Shown one piece after another: positions 13,101-25,100 of a stretch of DNA of 64,000 nt. A model generated the notes under the pieces. That model made no database searches. It was not told where the DNA came from and saw nothing but the letters and a program-made list of their open reading frames with translations. The DNA is from Eublepharis macularius. Taxonomy: Eukaryota > Chordata > Lepidosauria > Squamata > Eublepharidae. The DNA lies in the NCBI RefSeq assembly GCF_028583425.1, contig NC_072791.1, forward strand, positions 199,384,311-199,448,310, written 5' to 3'. Each line of letters starts with the position of its first letter. Position 1 is the first letter of the stretch. Both the position numbers and the translations under genes were made by a program.

Positions 13101-16100
13101 AGTGGCGCAGATTTTTCAGTATACATCTTTAGAGTCTGGATATAACTCACGAGTGTACTCTTGTTTATTCCCACAAATGTGTTTGTTTGCTTAGAAAATG
13201 TGTATGCTACCTTTCCAGATACCTGCTTGAGGCTATGGGCTTGCTGTGGGTTCAAAATCTATTTTTGTACTCTGATTACTCATCTCCTAATCCTTGCTTT
13301 TCAAGTAGCATTGAAATATAAACATTTCATAAAGTTCATTCCTAATTTTTCTTTATCATCATAAAGTGCTTGCTGCTATTATAAAATTAAAATAACAAAG
13401 TCTCCAGGAATATCTGCTTCCTGCTGTTATTGATTGTCCTCCTTTTGGTATGATGTTTTAACGCTTGCATCAGATTTGTTGTTCTATCATAATTGATAGC
13501 TAATATGTCTGAGGAAGATTTTTCTTGGTGGCGTTTATAATTGACCTTTTTAATGGGCATTTCATAGATAGAAACAATGATTGTGGTCCAGAAAAGGACA
13601 ATTATGGTAGATAGCATTCTACAGTAATTTGTTTATGGTTGCATACAAGATCTATAAAATGATTAAATAATAATCTTCTGTCCGTCTAATGTCAATGCTT
13701 TTCTGTGAGTACAAATTATCTTGGAATAACAAACTATTTTTAATATATTTTTAAATATATTTTGCTCTGTTAATATTTTGGGGGGGATAGAGAATACACA
13801 GAAAAGTGTTTTATTTACTCGACTCACATGGTCTTTATGTGGCGTTTTAAGAGTTAGTGAAACAAATTCTTTGTACTTCACTGACCACCAACCTATTACG
13901 GCTCTTAACCAGTAATTATCACGTAGAGCTGTCCTACATCTTTGGTAGACAGTCATAATTTTAGCACTGATACTTATAAAACTACAATATGCTACTTCCT
14001 CTGATGTTTATGCATCTTAAAAATATAAATTATAAAAAGATGTATTGGTTGTTACTGTGCTTAATAAGGCCTAAACACTGTCAACAATATTTATTATCAG
14101 GGCTTTTTTTCTGGGAAAAGAGGGGGTGGAACTCAGTGGGTTGACCTCGGAGAAAATGGTCACATGGCTGGTGGCCCCCGCCCCCTGATCTCCAGACAGA
14201 GGGGAGTTTAGATTGCCCTCCGCGCTGCTGAGCGGCGCGGAGGGCAATCTAAACTCCCCTCTGCCTGGAGATCAGGGGGCGGGGCCACCAGCCCATGTGA
14301 CCATTTTCAAGAGGTTCTGGAACTCCGTTCCCCCGCGTTCCCCCTGAAAAAAAGCCCTGTTTATTATTATAAATCCTACTTTTCAAAATTCAGGAACGAT
14401 CGTTAAGATTATACAGGTTTATGCGATCAACTCTTTCACTATGCTTATTTTCTTTCTGTGTGGTGGGGGACCGTGGATTTTTGTATTTGAAGGACTGAGG
14501 AAACATAAACAAAAGGATCCTGAAAACTGTCTTAGGGACTGAGAGAAAAGAATTAATAATTTGACAGAGCCTGGTTAAATGTATAAAGGGAGAGCCAGCT
14601 TCTCTGGATTTCTGTGGACGTAGTTGAGCAAACACAGCTGTGATGCAAAATCTCCCTTCATGGGTCGTGGTGAGGGGAGTGGCTTCTATACACTGGATAC
14701 AATCCACGGCAAGTTAGTAATGGAGTATACATGTAATTCTCGGCACATTTATTCAGAAGTTGGTCACAGGGCATTCAAAAAGACTTCCTTCTTCATAAGA
14801 GTGCTTAAGATTGCTGGATACAGTTAAGCACTTCAGTTTGTAATTCTGTAAAACTTACTGGGAGTAAGCCCCATTGAATATAGTGGAACTTATTTCCAAG
14901 TGAACATGCATAGGATCAGATTGTAAATCACACTGAATTTGGTGGGAGAATCTAAATGTGTCCGGATTGCATCTGCTCACTTGGATCCAGCCAGCTTTTT
15001 CATGCAGTCTTGCCTAATTCTCCTCTTTACTACAACCCCCGTCCTACACATCTTTAACCTGAACATATCCTTTAAATCCCACCAGAACCACCTCTCTCTT
15101 TTTTTCCCCAGCAGAAAAGCTGGTGGCATCTAACTCACTCTCTTCTAATATCTCTGTTAAAACCTAACTCTCTTTTCAGATAATGGGGGTGATTGTTATC
15201 CAATCCTATGCATGTTTACTTGGAAATAAGTCGCTCTGAATTCGCTAGGATGTGCACCTAGAGAATGGGACCTTAATGGTTCAGGATGTGTATGGGATTG
15301 TTTTCAGAGTAACCTTCACTTGCATTTAGGAAGTAGCATTTCAGTAAACTGTAGTCACAACCAATTAAAAATGGGACTTCTCATATATATATATTTTGTT
15401 TAGAACTTCTGAGTGCTTGATTGTACATAGGGCTGTAGCAATAGATGGGAAGATTCTATAATGTTAGATGTGGAATTATCTGTTCAGAAATTACTGACAA
15501 ATCCCTGTTGTCTGATACTATAGTGTCAAAGGTAATCTTTTGTTTCTCTGAGAGCATTTCATTTCTATTCAGTGTGAGGCATACTGCCAGAATTATCATC
15601 TCCCCCCCTCCCCCCTTAAAAAAATTCAGATAGATAGATACATTCTTCTCCTTTAGTAACACATGGTTGTATGTATTATTTTTAAAGGTATCAGCTGGAA
15701 AGGACTAAGCTGTACTGAATTTGGAGCTATTCACATTTTAGTCCATTCCATCACATTCATTTAGTCCATTTTTTGCATGATATATGCTACCCTGTGTTTG
15801 AATTACAGTGTACACATACACTTATGTGAAATACAGGTGGTAACTGGTGCTATTTTAAAGAAATTGAAAGTAGTTTTGTCCAAAATAAAATCCCATCCAC
15901 ATGAGGAACACTGGCTCTGCATTGTATTTTGGATTACTAACTTTTAAAATGTAAACTTCTTCCTAACATCTAAGTTTGGTGCTGTCTTAATTTAAAGATA
16001 ACATATGATCTTCTAAGTGCCGTACACTGGCATCACCTTAGCATCTCTTTGTGCTCACCCAGTCTAACCTGTTTATGGGAAAGAAGGGACAGGCGTTCGG

Positions 16101-19100
16101 TATGAGTGTTGTGGGATTTAAATTTACATTTGGTTGGTAGCCCCTCGAGAAATGAAATTGGTGACACAGATAAACACTTCAGGGGCCGAAGGTAAACATG
16201 AGCAGTTCAAGACCTTATGGGATAATATGGGCAACTAATCCGTGGGCCTTTATCTCATCTTCTCCCACCGCTCCTTTTGGCATTTCATTTTCATAAAGAT
16301 AATTTCTACATCGTTATAAGTTTTTCCCATCCTTAACGTCTGTGCTTCTCCCAACGTTTCACTGAAATTCTGCACTCTTAAGACTCCTTAAATTCTATTG
16401 CGATCAATGGGACTTGAACAGCCTGACTCTAGGCAGGAGTTATAGCTTTAACATGCAACTTTTTAAAATGTTTTGGCATGCCTCTGCAAAGGAAACCCGC
16501 ACCTAAGATTTATTTTTTTTTTACACACTGCCAATCTTCATGTTACCCTGGTTAGTTACAAACCACATTTCCACCCTCACCCCCACTTAGACTTCTCTCT
16601 CCTGATATATTAGTATTACCATCATGCAATATATATTGTATGTTACCTTTAAAAATATCACAAAGAGAGCTTAGGAATGTACTTTAATTAGCACCCGTAA
16701 AGTGCAATTGCCTTTTTTTTAAAAAAAAACTTTTCTGCATCTGTTTAGGTGTATTTCAATGGCTACCATGGTGACACTTCCGAAACAATTTTAGTGGGCA
16801 ATGTGGATGAATCTGGTCAAAAGTTAGTGGAGGTTGCCAGGAAATGTAGAGATGAAGCAATTGCAGCTTGCGGACCTGGGGCTCCTTTCTCTGTAATTGG
16901 AAACACGATCAGGTAAGCCTTCTTCTGACAAGTAAAGGGAGGGCTGGCAAGAGGGACAAAGGTTATTGGTGGTTTGGTATAAGGCTGATGACACGTTTTG
17001 TGATTCAGAACCATCATTTCGGTCTGATATCACTATGTGAACTGCCAGCCTGTAATGTTGTTCCCTGGGTAAGAAAAGGATTTTTAAAAAGTAACTCACA
17101 CTAGGCAGGGTCAACAGAGACACCTCCCAGACTGGCTTCAGTCACACTTTGGTAGGTGTGATTGTGGAGTTGGACTGACTGTCTTAATAAAAACGAGGTT
17201 TGAAAAAGGGAGCATGGTTATATATTTGTTGCATGAGAAATAATGTCAGCAAGCTATGAACTCAAACTAGGGCGAACTACTACAAGTCTTCCAAAATATT
17301 CAGTGATAGAAATTCATCCCTTTCGTACCAAATTACATGCAAATATAATAAAGACATCCTTAGACTGCCTCCCCCCTTTTTGTATTAATCCTGATGCAAT
17401 GATAAAATTAAAAAGACAGATTGTGTTTGGGTTGATTAAAACATATTACTGGTTTCTTTTTAGCGTTTCTGCACAATTTTTTTTTAAAGTTCCATCTTAT
17501 GCCTTTTCATTAATATGTTTACTAATAGCTACCAGAGGGGAAAAGAATCTTGATGGCTATAAAAATGTACATGGCTCAGAATCTTGAAAGAGGCTGTTTC
17601 CCCTCCTCCATGGTATGAATCTTCAAATACTTTAAGAGGAATGGTGGAGGGGGGGGGGGTGCAGCAAAATATCAGTTTGATGTATTTATAGCTTTAAAAA
17701 TATTGTAACAGAGTCTGAATCAAACTTTAGTAAAACCACTTTGGGTTATATCTGAGAAGCTTTTATTGAAGACTTTGTATAAAATTGTGTTTTTGACAGT
17801 TTTAAATTATAGGCTAACTAGCCTGGGGAAAAAAGATAGTGTCTTTCTGTTCTTTCATAGGAAATGTTGAATCAGACCCCTACTGGGAAAAGAAATTTAA
17901 TGCATATCTCACTATCTTACTGTCCATGAATATAATAGAAGTGAATTCAAAATGTAGTTTTATTTTTGCAAATGGGATGAGTCTATGGATGCACCTCCGT
18001 ATTTTTGAACACCTAGAGTTCAACAAATTTACTGGTGGTGCTCTTGCATTTTAACAAAATTTATTCTCGAGTCGAAGGGGGCACAGAAGACGAGATTCTT
18101 ATTCAAGCATTCTCTCGAGCACTGCATTCATGGCTGTGTCTAAAGGGCATGTCAGCCTTTGATTCTCTCTGAGAGGTAATTATCCTTTTCCTGTCACGGA
18201 ACAACAAATGATAGCTAACTACAGAGGCACATTTGCAGTAGTCACATTCATCAACTGCAGGAGAAAAAAAATTCAATTTAATTGTGCAACACAGCTGCAC
18301 ATAGGCTTTTTGAGCATTTCTGTTGTTCTCCCTGTCTTGCTATTCCTCCCTACCAGATCTATTTTTTAAACTTTTTTTTCCCCTCTCTGCTTATTTTTTT
18401 TTCTCTCCCCCCCCCCCTTTTTTGTCTCTTCTTCCATTTTTACTCTCTGTACTTTCTTGTTAAAGTAATTTTCCTTTGTGGCTCTCATTCTTTTTCCCCC
18501 CCATTGAAGGCTATGAATGTAGAAAATTATCACAATTACTCATATAATTGAGCCTCTTTGTAGCAAGTGCAACTCCAGTAGCCTTTCTCCATCATGAAAA
18601 TGGTTTCATTATAGGGTTTTTCATATTCTCTGACACCATCTACACAGAGGAACAGGCGTGCAGATGAGATGTACTAGGAATAGGGTAGAGCAGGAAGGTC
18701 ACAGTGGGAATAATTAGTTCTGCTATGGAAAGAGCATCTAGGCCTTTTTACTGCTACATAAATGTACTGTCCGTGGCTTTTAGTCACAAAAAAACTTGCT
18801 AACAAATGGAGCTCCCGCCTACTACTTTGAAAAAAAGATTTGTATCAACACTACAATTTTCCATCATTAAGACTAATAACACAGAGCCTAGTATACATCA
18901 AGGGGAATAAAAAGAAAAATCTCACATTCAAGTGGCGGCTGGGTGCTGACCTTTGTTCCCCCTTTTTTGTGTACGACTTAACTCTTTACAAAAAAAGAGA
19001 GAGAGAGAGAGCCACACGCCACACCAACGCGCAGGTGAACTTCAGCCAGTGCTAGTAAAGTATGGCATTCACTTGGAAAAAATCTGATAAATCTCCATGC

Positions 19101-22100
19101 GGGGTAATGCATTTCATTAGATTACTACATTAATTCTAGTTGCATTTATTTTTGTGAAAAAGGCAGAGAAGACAGGCAGAAAGTGACATTGGGCTCTCTC
19201 TTTTTCTCTCTTGCTATGCTGATACAGAGGTCAGTATTTTCACAGTGTGTAAATGTGTATGCAAAGCTGTGTTGAAAAGCAAATTAATCTGGATTGGTCC
19301 GTGGTCACAATTACATACAAAATCACAGACCACGATCATCAGGGCTATTCTCTCCCACCCCGATATCTTATTCTGTGATTAAATATGCTGGTTTTGTTTA
19401 AATCTTCATATCATTACAGATTGCAGGCTTATTTGGGCCTGTTACAATTTTGTTAATTTTGTTTGTTTGTTTTATATTCGCCAACAACCAAATTAGAAAT
19501 TGGCGTGAAAAATGTATCAATTTCTGCCTTCTCGGCGTTAGTGGAAAGGCTCATTCAAAATCTGAATGGGTTCTACAAATGTGCTCAGTATCTTTTCAGA
19601 GTGTATTTTTAGATTCCACAGAAAAGTGAAATAATTTTTAAATATGGGATGGGATTTTAAAGGCTCATTCAAAATCTGAATGGGTTCTACAAATGTGCTC
19701 AGTATCTTTTCAGAGTGTATTTTTAGATTCCACAGAAAAGTGAAATAATTTTTAAATATAGGATGGGATTTTAAAGAATTCTGTAATTCCAGAATTTTCT
19801 TTAATTCTGGAATGTGGAGTTAAAGAATCACTGCATATTTTCTAGTGTGTCTATCAGACAAATACATAAGTTTTTTAAAAAAATTGCATGGCTGATTGGT
19901 TTCCTTTACCTAAGCTGGTTTGTTGGTGTCCATTTAAACTGGTCACCAAACCTCAGAGGAAGCATAATGGAAACAGAATTGTTGACCTTCACTTCTCTTT
20001 TTGTACACATCATGAGATTTTTCTTTTTTAACTTTCTTGAAATCCTGTACAAAATTACAGTTTCTTACAAATAGCAAATCAGGATCCCTGAAAATGGTTG
20101 CCTAGATCCAAACAAATGAAAACATCGTTGTAGTTAAATAAAAACCAATTTCAAACTTGTAGTTAAAATTACTGAGATAGGAGTATCAATAAATGGTTTC
20201 TAAATGTTTTAACTTATAAATATATGTTTTGATATTAACTTAGAACAATACAAAGGCAGACTTTTAAAAAAGAAATCTGTTTCTATCAGATTATGCACAT
20301 TTAAACAATAAGTGGCTCAGGCAAAATAAGTCATTTTAATGTCATCTGTGATAGATTTTCTTTGACAGCTACTGTAAATTACAATTACACTGCTTCTCTG
20401 TGCACTTGAAAGTAAGCATTGCAATAAATTATCTTTTATTTCAATCCATCATGTCTACCTTTCAGAAACAGAGCACCTCAAATAAAAGTTCAGCACTATT
20501 GTAAGGAAAAATATAGTAATTTGTGTTAGTTTGAAACTAAAATGTACCTTTCTTTAATGGAGAAGCCCACAATTGTGGATTTTCAAAAATATTACTAATT
20601 ATACTTCATCATTCATTGTCATTAGAGGGAATCCCTGAACTTGCTTGTTTCCGTAGCCTAAGATTGCTACTTAAGGAAAATATCTTAAGCACTCCCAACA
20701 GTATTGTGTAAGCAAACAAGGTAAGGCAGTATGGTACTATTTAATTAATCTTTTAAAATGTATGTTCCAGAGTTGGGCTGGTTCTTCATAACAGGTTACT
20801 CCAAGTATGCCTTGATTAGCATTGACTTACTGTTGTGTTTGGTCACATGCTCAGTTCCAGATCAGAAATAAAATCTACGCCTTTCACATGTTTGGCTATT
20901 AGGAGGCAACTGCTGAATTGGCTGGTTATGGTTTGGTTTCCATCACCCTCTTTCTCCGTCTTCTGGTTTTCCTTGTTTCTAAATAATCAGTTTTATTTCA
21001 TTTTCACACTTTGAGGGTTAGCGGAATAACACTGACATTAGCAAGTCTTGTCTTGCAAATCTACAGGGAGATGCAGCTATGTAAAAGAAGAAGAAAAAGA
21101 ACTAAACCACTGCTTTAGCTCTTAGATCAAGGCGGGGGACAAAAGATAGGATTTGAGGGAGCATATGAGGACAGTCTAGGTTCCATCCACAAAAGATGAG
21201 ATTTATATGTCTGGGGGGGAGGGGTAGACCGACAGAGTAATTGTAAACAGAGATATACCCTTCTAAGTCCATGGACTTCAGTGGATTGAGAACGATGTAA
21301 CTATCTTAGGAGCATACTGTAAAGTACTGAAATAGCTTTTATAATTTTAAGCATGGTAACACCGACAAGATTAAGGCCAATTTAGAGTGTGTTCTCTTTT
21401 TTGTCCATAGCTTTCTTAGCTATAAGCCTCCATGGAGAAATGTGATTTGTGAAGGGGTGCGCTTCCTGGGTACAGGTCACAGTGGCAATTTTTCCATTTG
21501 CTGCCATCATAGGAGCTTCTGTAATTGTATCTGTGACCACTGAGTTAACATACAATGTGTCTTCACAAGATCATATTCCCAGGACAGGTGGTGCTGGTTC
21601 ACATGCACAAAAAATGGCTTGTATGAGCCACCCAAAGACTGGGAAATACTTGCAGCGCAGACCATGTAAGTTGGGTATACTTTTAAAAAACAGCAATGAA
21701 AACCAACATTTTTTTTAAAAAAAAGCAATGAAGTCTTAATGCCATTAAGGCTTTCCTTCATTCCAGTGATGCTTCTAAAAGGAAAGTAATAGATCTAGTG
21801 GAGGCCAAGTAAAAAGGAGATTTGGTATCACATACATTGACGTAGAGCATTCTCAATCGTTACAGTATCACCTCAAAATTCCATGGGGCTATTCCTTTAA
21901 AGCCATTCTCCAATCAAAACTTCATTGCACGTTACAAAAGTTGCTCAAAAATTTAGCAAAATTACTAAAATGGCTTCCATGTTGAAGCTAGGTACAGTTG
22001 GACTGAAAGGTTGTACACCATTCCAACGCACCTCTTCCTGATAAAGGCCACTTCAACCTTGCAGGAAGTGACATGGAATTGTCTCATCTCAAAATGAGGC

Positions 22101-25100
22101 TGGGGGGGGGGGGGTTGCGTTATACACATGGAAGCTTCCCTATGTGTGATATTTACTCGACAGTGGGAATGCTTGTAGCCCAGCCTCTCTCTGGCATCCA
22201 GTGTAGTTTTGGAAGTGGCTTTAACAGATCAACCCCCTATTGAATTTTGAGGTGGTGAAATTATATTTGAGAATGTTCTTTGTCAGTTCACATACCATTG
22301 AATTGCCTGTTTACATTCCTTTCTTCTTCCTAGAAGGTGATAGTCATCTTCATCCAAGTATGTCAAATCAGTTTCCTAAGTTTTTACCTGTTCTACCTTC
22401 TAACCATCCGAGCATGTAAAGAAATCAGCAGGGCCGATCAATCAGTATTTTCCAAGGCTACAAACAACTTCTAACCTACCTTTACTGACCATCTTAAGGT
22501 CAACTTCTTGTTGTTGCTGCTGAGTCAAGAAAAGACCAGGAGATAATCCTCAAAACTGTGTTGCTAAATATTTCATTTTAAAAATTATTTCACTTGTTCC
22601 ATCATTGGCAGATACAAGCAGAGCATCTCAAAAAAGAGTTTCAGTACAAGCTTAAGCAGAGTTACTTGAACTGAAGACGACTGAAAACCATGGGTTTCAA
22701 CAGGATTAATTTTGCATAGTGTTGCACTGTTGGTCACTTACTCTTCAAAATGTTATACCATTTATTGACCACTATAGGAAGACTTTCCTAAATTCACTTT
22801 CTAGCTCCATATCTGCCATGGACCGGTTCTTTTCACTGTATTCGATATTGTCTTTTCTGTGTCTGTGGTCAGGTACTAGCCTATGGAATGTTGGAGGTAC
22901 TGACCTGGGAAACTTGGATTCAGATTTCAGCCATTGGCTCACCAGTCAGCCTTGGCAGATTAATCCCTTTTGACCTCTCTTCTAACATCTGAAACATGGG
23001 CTTTAAACATTTTGCAGGATACAGGTCGCAAAGCCGTCTGGCAAGAGCCTCACCTCTCTCGGGAGCATAACAAAGCCAAATCCGTTGGTTAACCCAAGTG
23101 TCAGTGACTTCTCTGACAGCAAAGTGCTGAATGGAAGAAGAAAGTGCAGAAGTTTAGTTTCTGCTGCCTGTGAGTCAGAACAGTCACTGAAATAAATGCA
23201 AGTTTGGTTGATTTTTTTTCCCACTGATGATTTTACATTGTCTAATTTCTGAATTAGAGATGGAGTTTGGAGGCTTAACATGTGCCCCATAACAACAACA
23301 ACAACATTCAATTTATAAACCACCCTTCAGGACAACTTAACATCCACTCAGAGTGGTTTGCAAAGTGTTATTATCCTCATGACAATCACCTTGTGAGGTG
23401 GGTGGGGCTGAGAGAGCTCTGGAAGAGCTGTGACTGAGCCAAGGTCGCCCAGCTGGCTTCAAGCGGAGGAGTGGGGAAATCAAACTCAGTTTTCCAGATT
23501 AGAGTCCCAGCACTCGTAACCACTACACTAAATGAAGGGGTGGTTGTTTTGGAAGGGGAGGATTATTTGTCATCAAAGCCACTTTGCACATGTTCAAACG
23601 CAATCTCCTCCCTTAATAATTCTGCAGGTTTCCAAGTCTGCCTCCCAGTGCTTGAAAACTTGACCCATATACCCTGTCTCAGATTAAAGCCCAGTTTATT
23701 ACTGTGCCAGTCTCTGCACACCCTTTACATTTATTTAAACAAATAAAATATATTTATTTCACAGGTTTCATGAGCTCCGCCCTGTCTCAGATTAAAGCTT
23801 CAACTATTTCTGTGAAGATCTCTGTATGCCATGATATATAGATTGATATAGTTATAGTAACTATTGAATGCTCAAAGAGATGTACAAAATACAGTTAAAT
23901 CCACCTCTTTTTTAAAAACTGGAAACATAATTTATGCAAGGAGCATTTCTAAAACTCGGCAGTGATGGGCAGACCTTTTTGTAAAAGATGTTCTAAAACT
24001 GTGATGCAGTCATTGGGCACAGCAGGATCTAATTTCCTGAACTTGGAACAGGGTATTTCCCCGGGTATGAAGAAGTTCAAAAGGAAGAAGATGCTTGTGC
24101 AGCCTGATAATCCATAGATGTATCACTGGCTCAGTTTCATAGAAGCAGGGCTCATTTTGAGGGGGAACGCGCCGGAACACAGTTCTGGCAGTTCCCCAAA
24201 GAGGTCGCATGACAGGTGGCCCCGCCCACTGGACTCTCAGCCATTTTGGGCTTGTTTCAGCCTGGATTGGGGCCGAAAAGGCCCGGGTCGGGCCTCTGAC
24301 GGGTGGTGGATCACTCTCCTGCTCAGCAGCGGCCCGATCCTGACCATTTGGGGCCCCTTTTCAGCCATTTTCAGCCCCTTTTTGCAATTTTGGGTCCAAT
24401 TTCGGCCCTGAATGGCCAGGATTGGGTCCAAAACAGCCAGTGTAGCTGATGTTAGGGGGTGAGGCATATGCAAATCATTTACGCTAATGACACACTTCCT
24501 GTGTTGTTGAGGGGCATGGCATATGCTAATGAGTTATGCTAATGAGTCCCTCCCGCTCTTTTTCTACGAAATGAGCCCTGCATAGAAGCAAAGGCTAGGC
24601 CAACTTTCAAAAGCTGCTTGCCTAAAACTATCATATTTCAAATGTCTGTTTACCCCTACTCCAGTGCCAAGAGTAATTGCTATCATGCTGGAAGCAACCT
24701 GAAGAAGTAATTTACTTAGGCCTCACTCACTCACTCACTCACTCACTCACTCACTCACTCACTCACTCACTCACTCACTGACTCATATCCTACTTTTCTC
24801 CACATTGGAAACCACAAGCAGCTCAAAGCTCAAAAATTAAGTACTGTAGTACAGAAGAAACAAATGAATAGGAGAAGGAAAGCAGCAAGGCTTCTTTCTC
24901 TGCCAGGAGTTCGTCTTGTGACCTTCAGGCTAAAGGGCCAAACAATACAATACATCTTGGAACTCTTGTGTGGGGAGATTCTGCCCCCCCATGCCATTTT
25001 TCCAATGGTGAAATGGAACTTATTTGCATAACTTTGGAACTACGCATGGAGTATTCCTGCTGAAATACTTTTGGGATACTTAATTCAACTAAACGTTGTT

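Larger units (their letters stand above)
7927..16748. other. METAP1D intron between exons b and c
   Basis: 8.8 kb. It holds a unique-looking block at about 8340-8640, an unusual purine/GC-rich block at 9836-10640, two hAT MITEs (11306-11598, 14098-14359), a SINE (12285-12490) followed by GC-rich repeat debris to about 12920, and copies of the CAATCCTA repeat at about 13055-13135, 14850-14920 and 15198-15270. No further coding exon is seen. Confidence 0.7.

Noticed and set aside
24722-24779. Regular repeats that could suggest an array
   Set aside because: A pure tetranucleotide microsatellite without spacers; not CRISPR.
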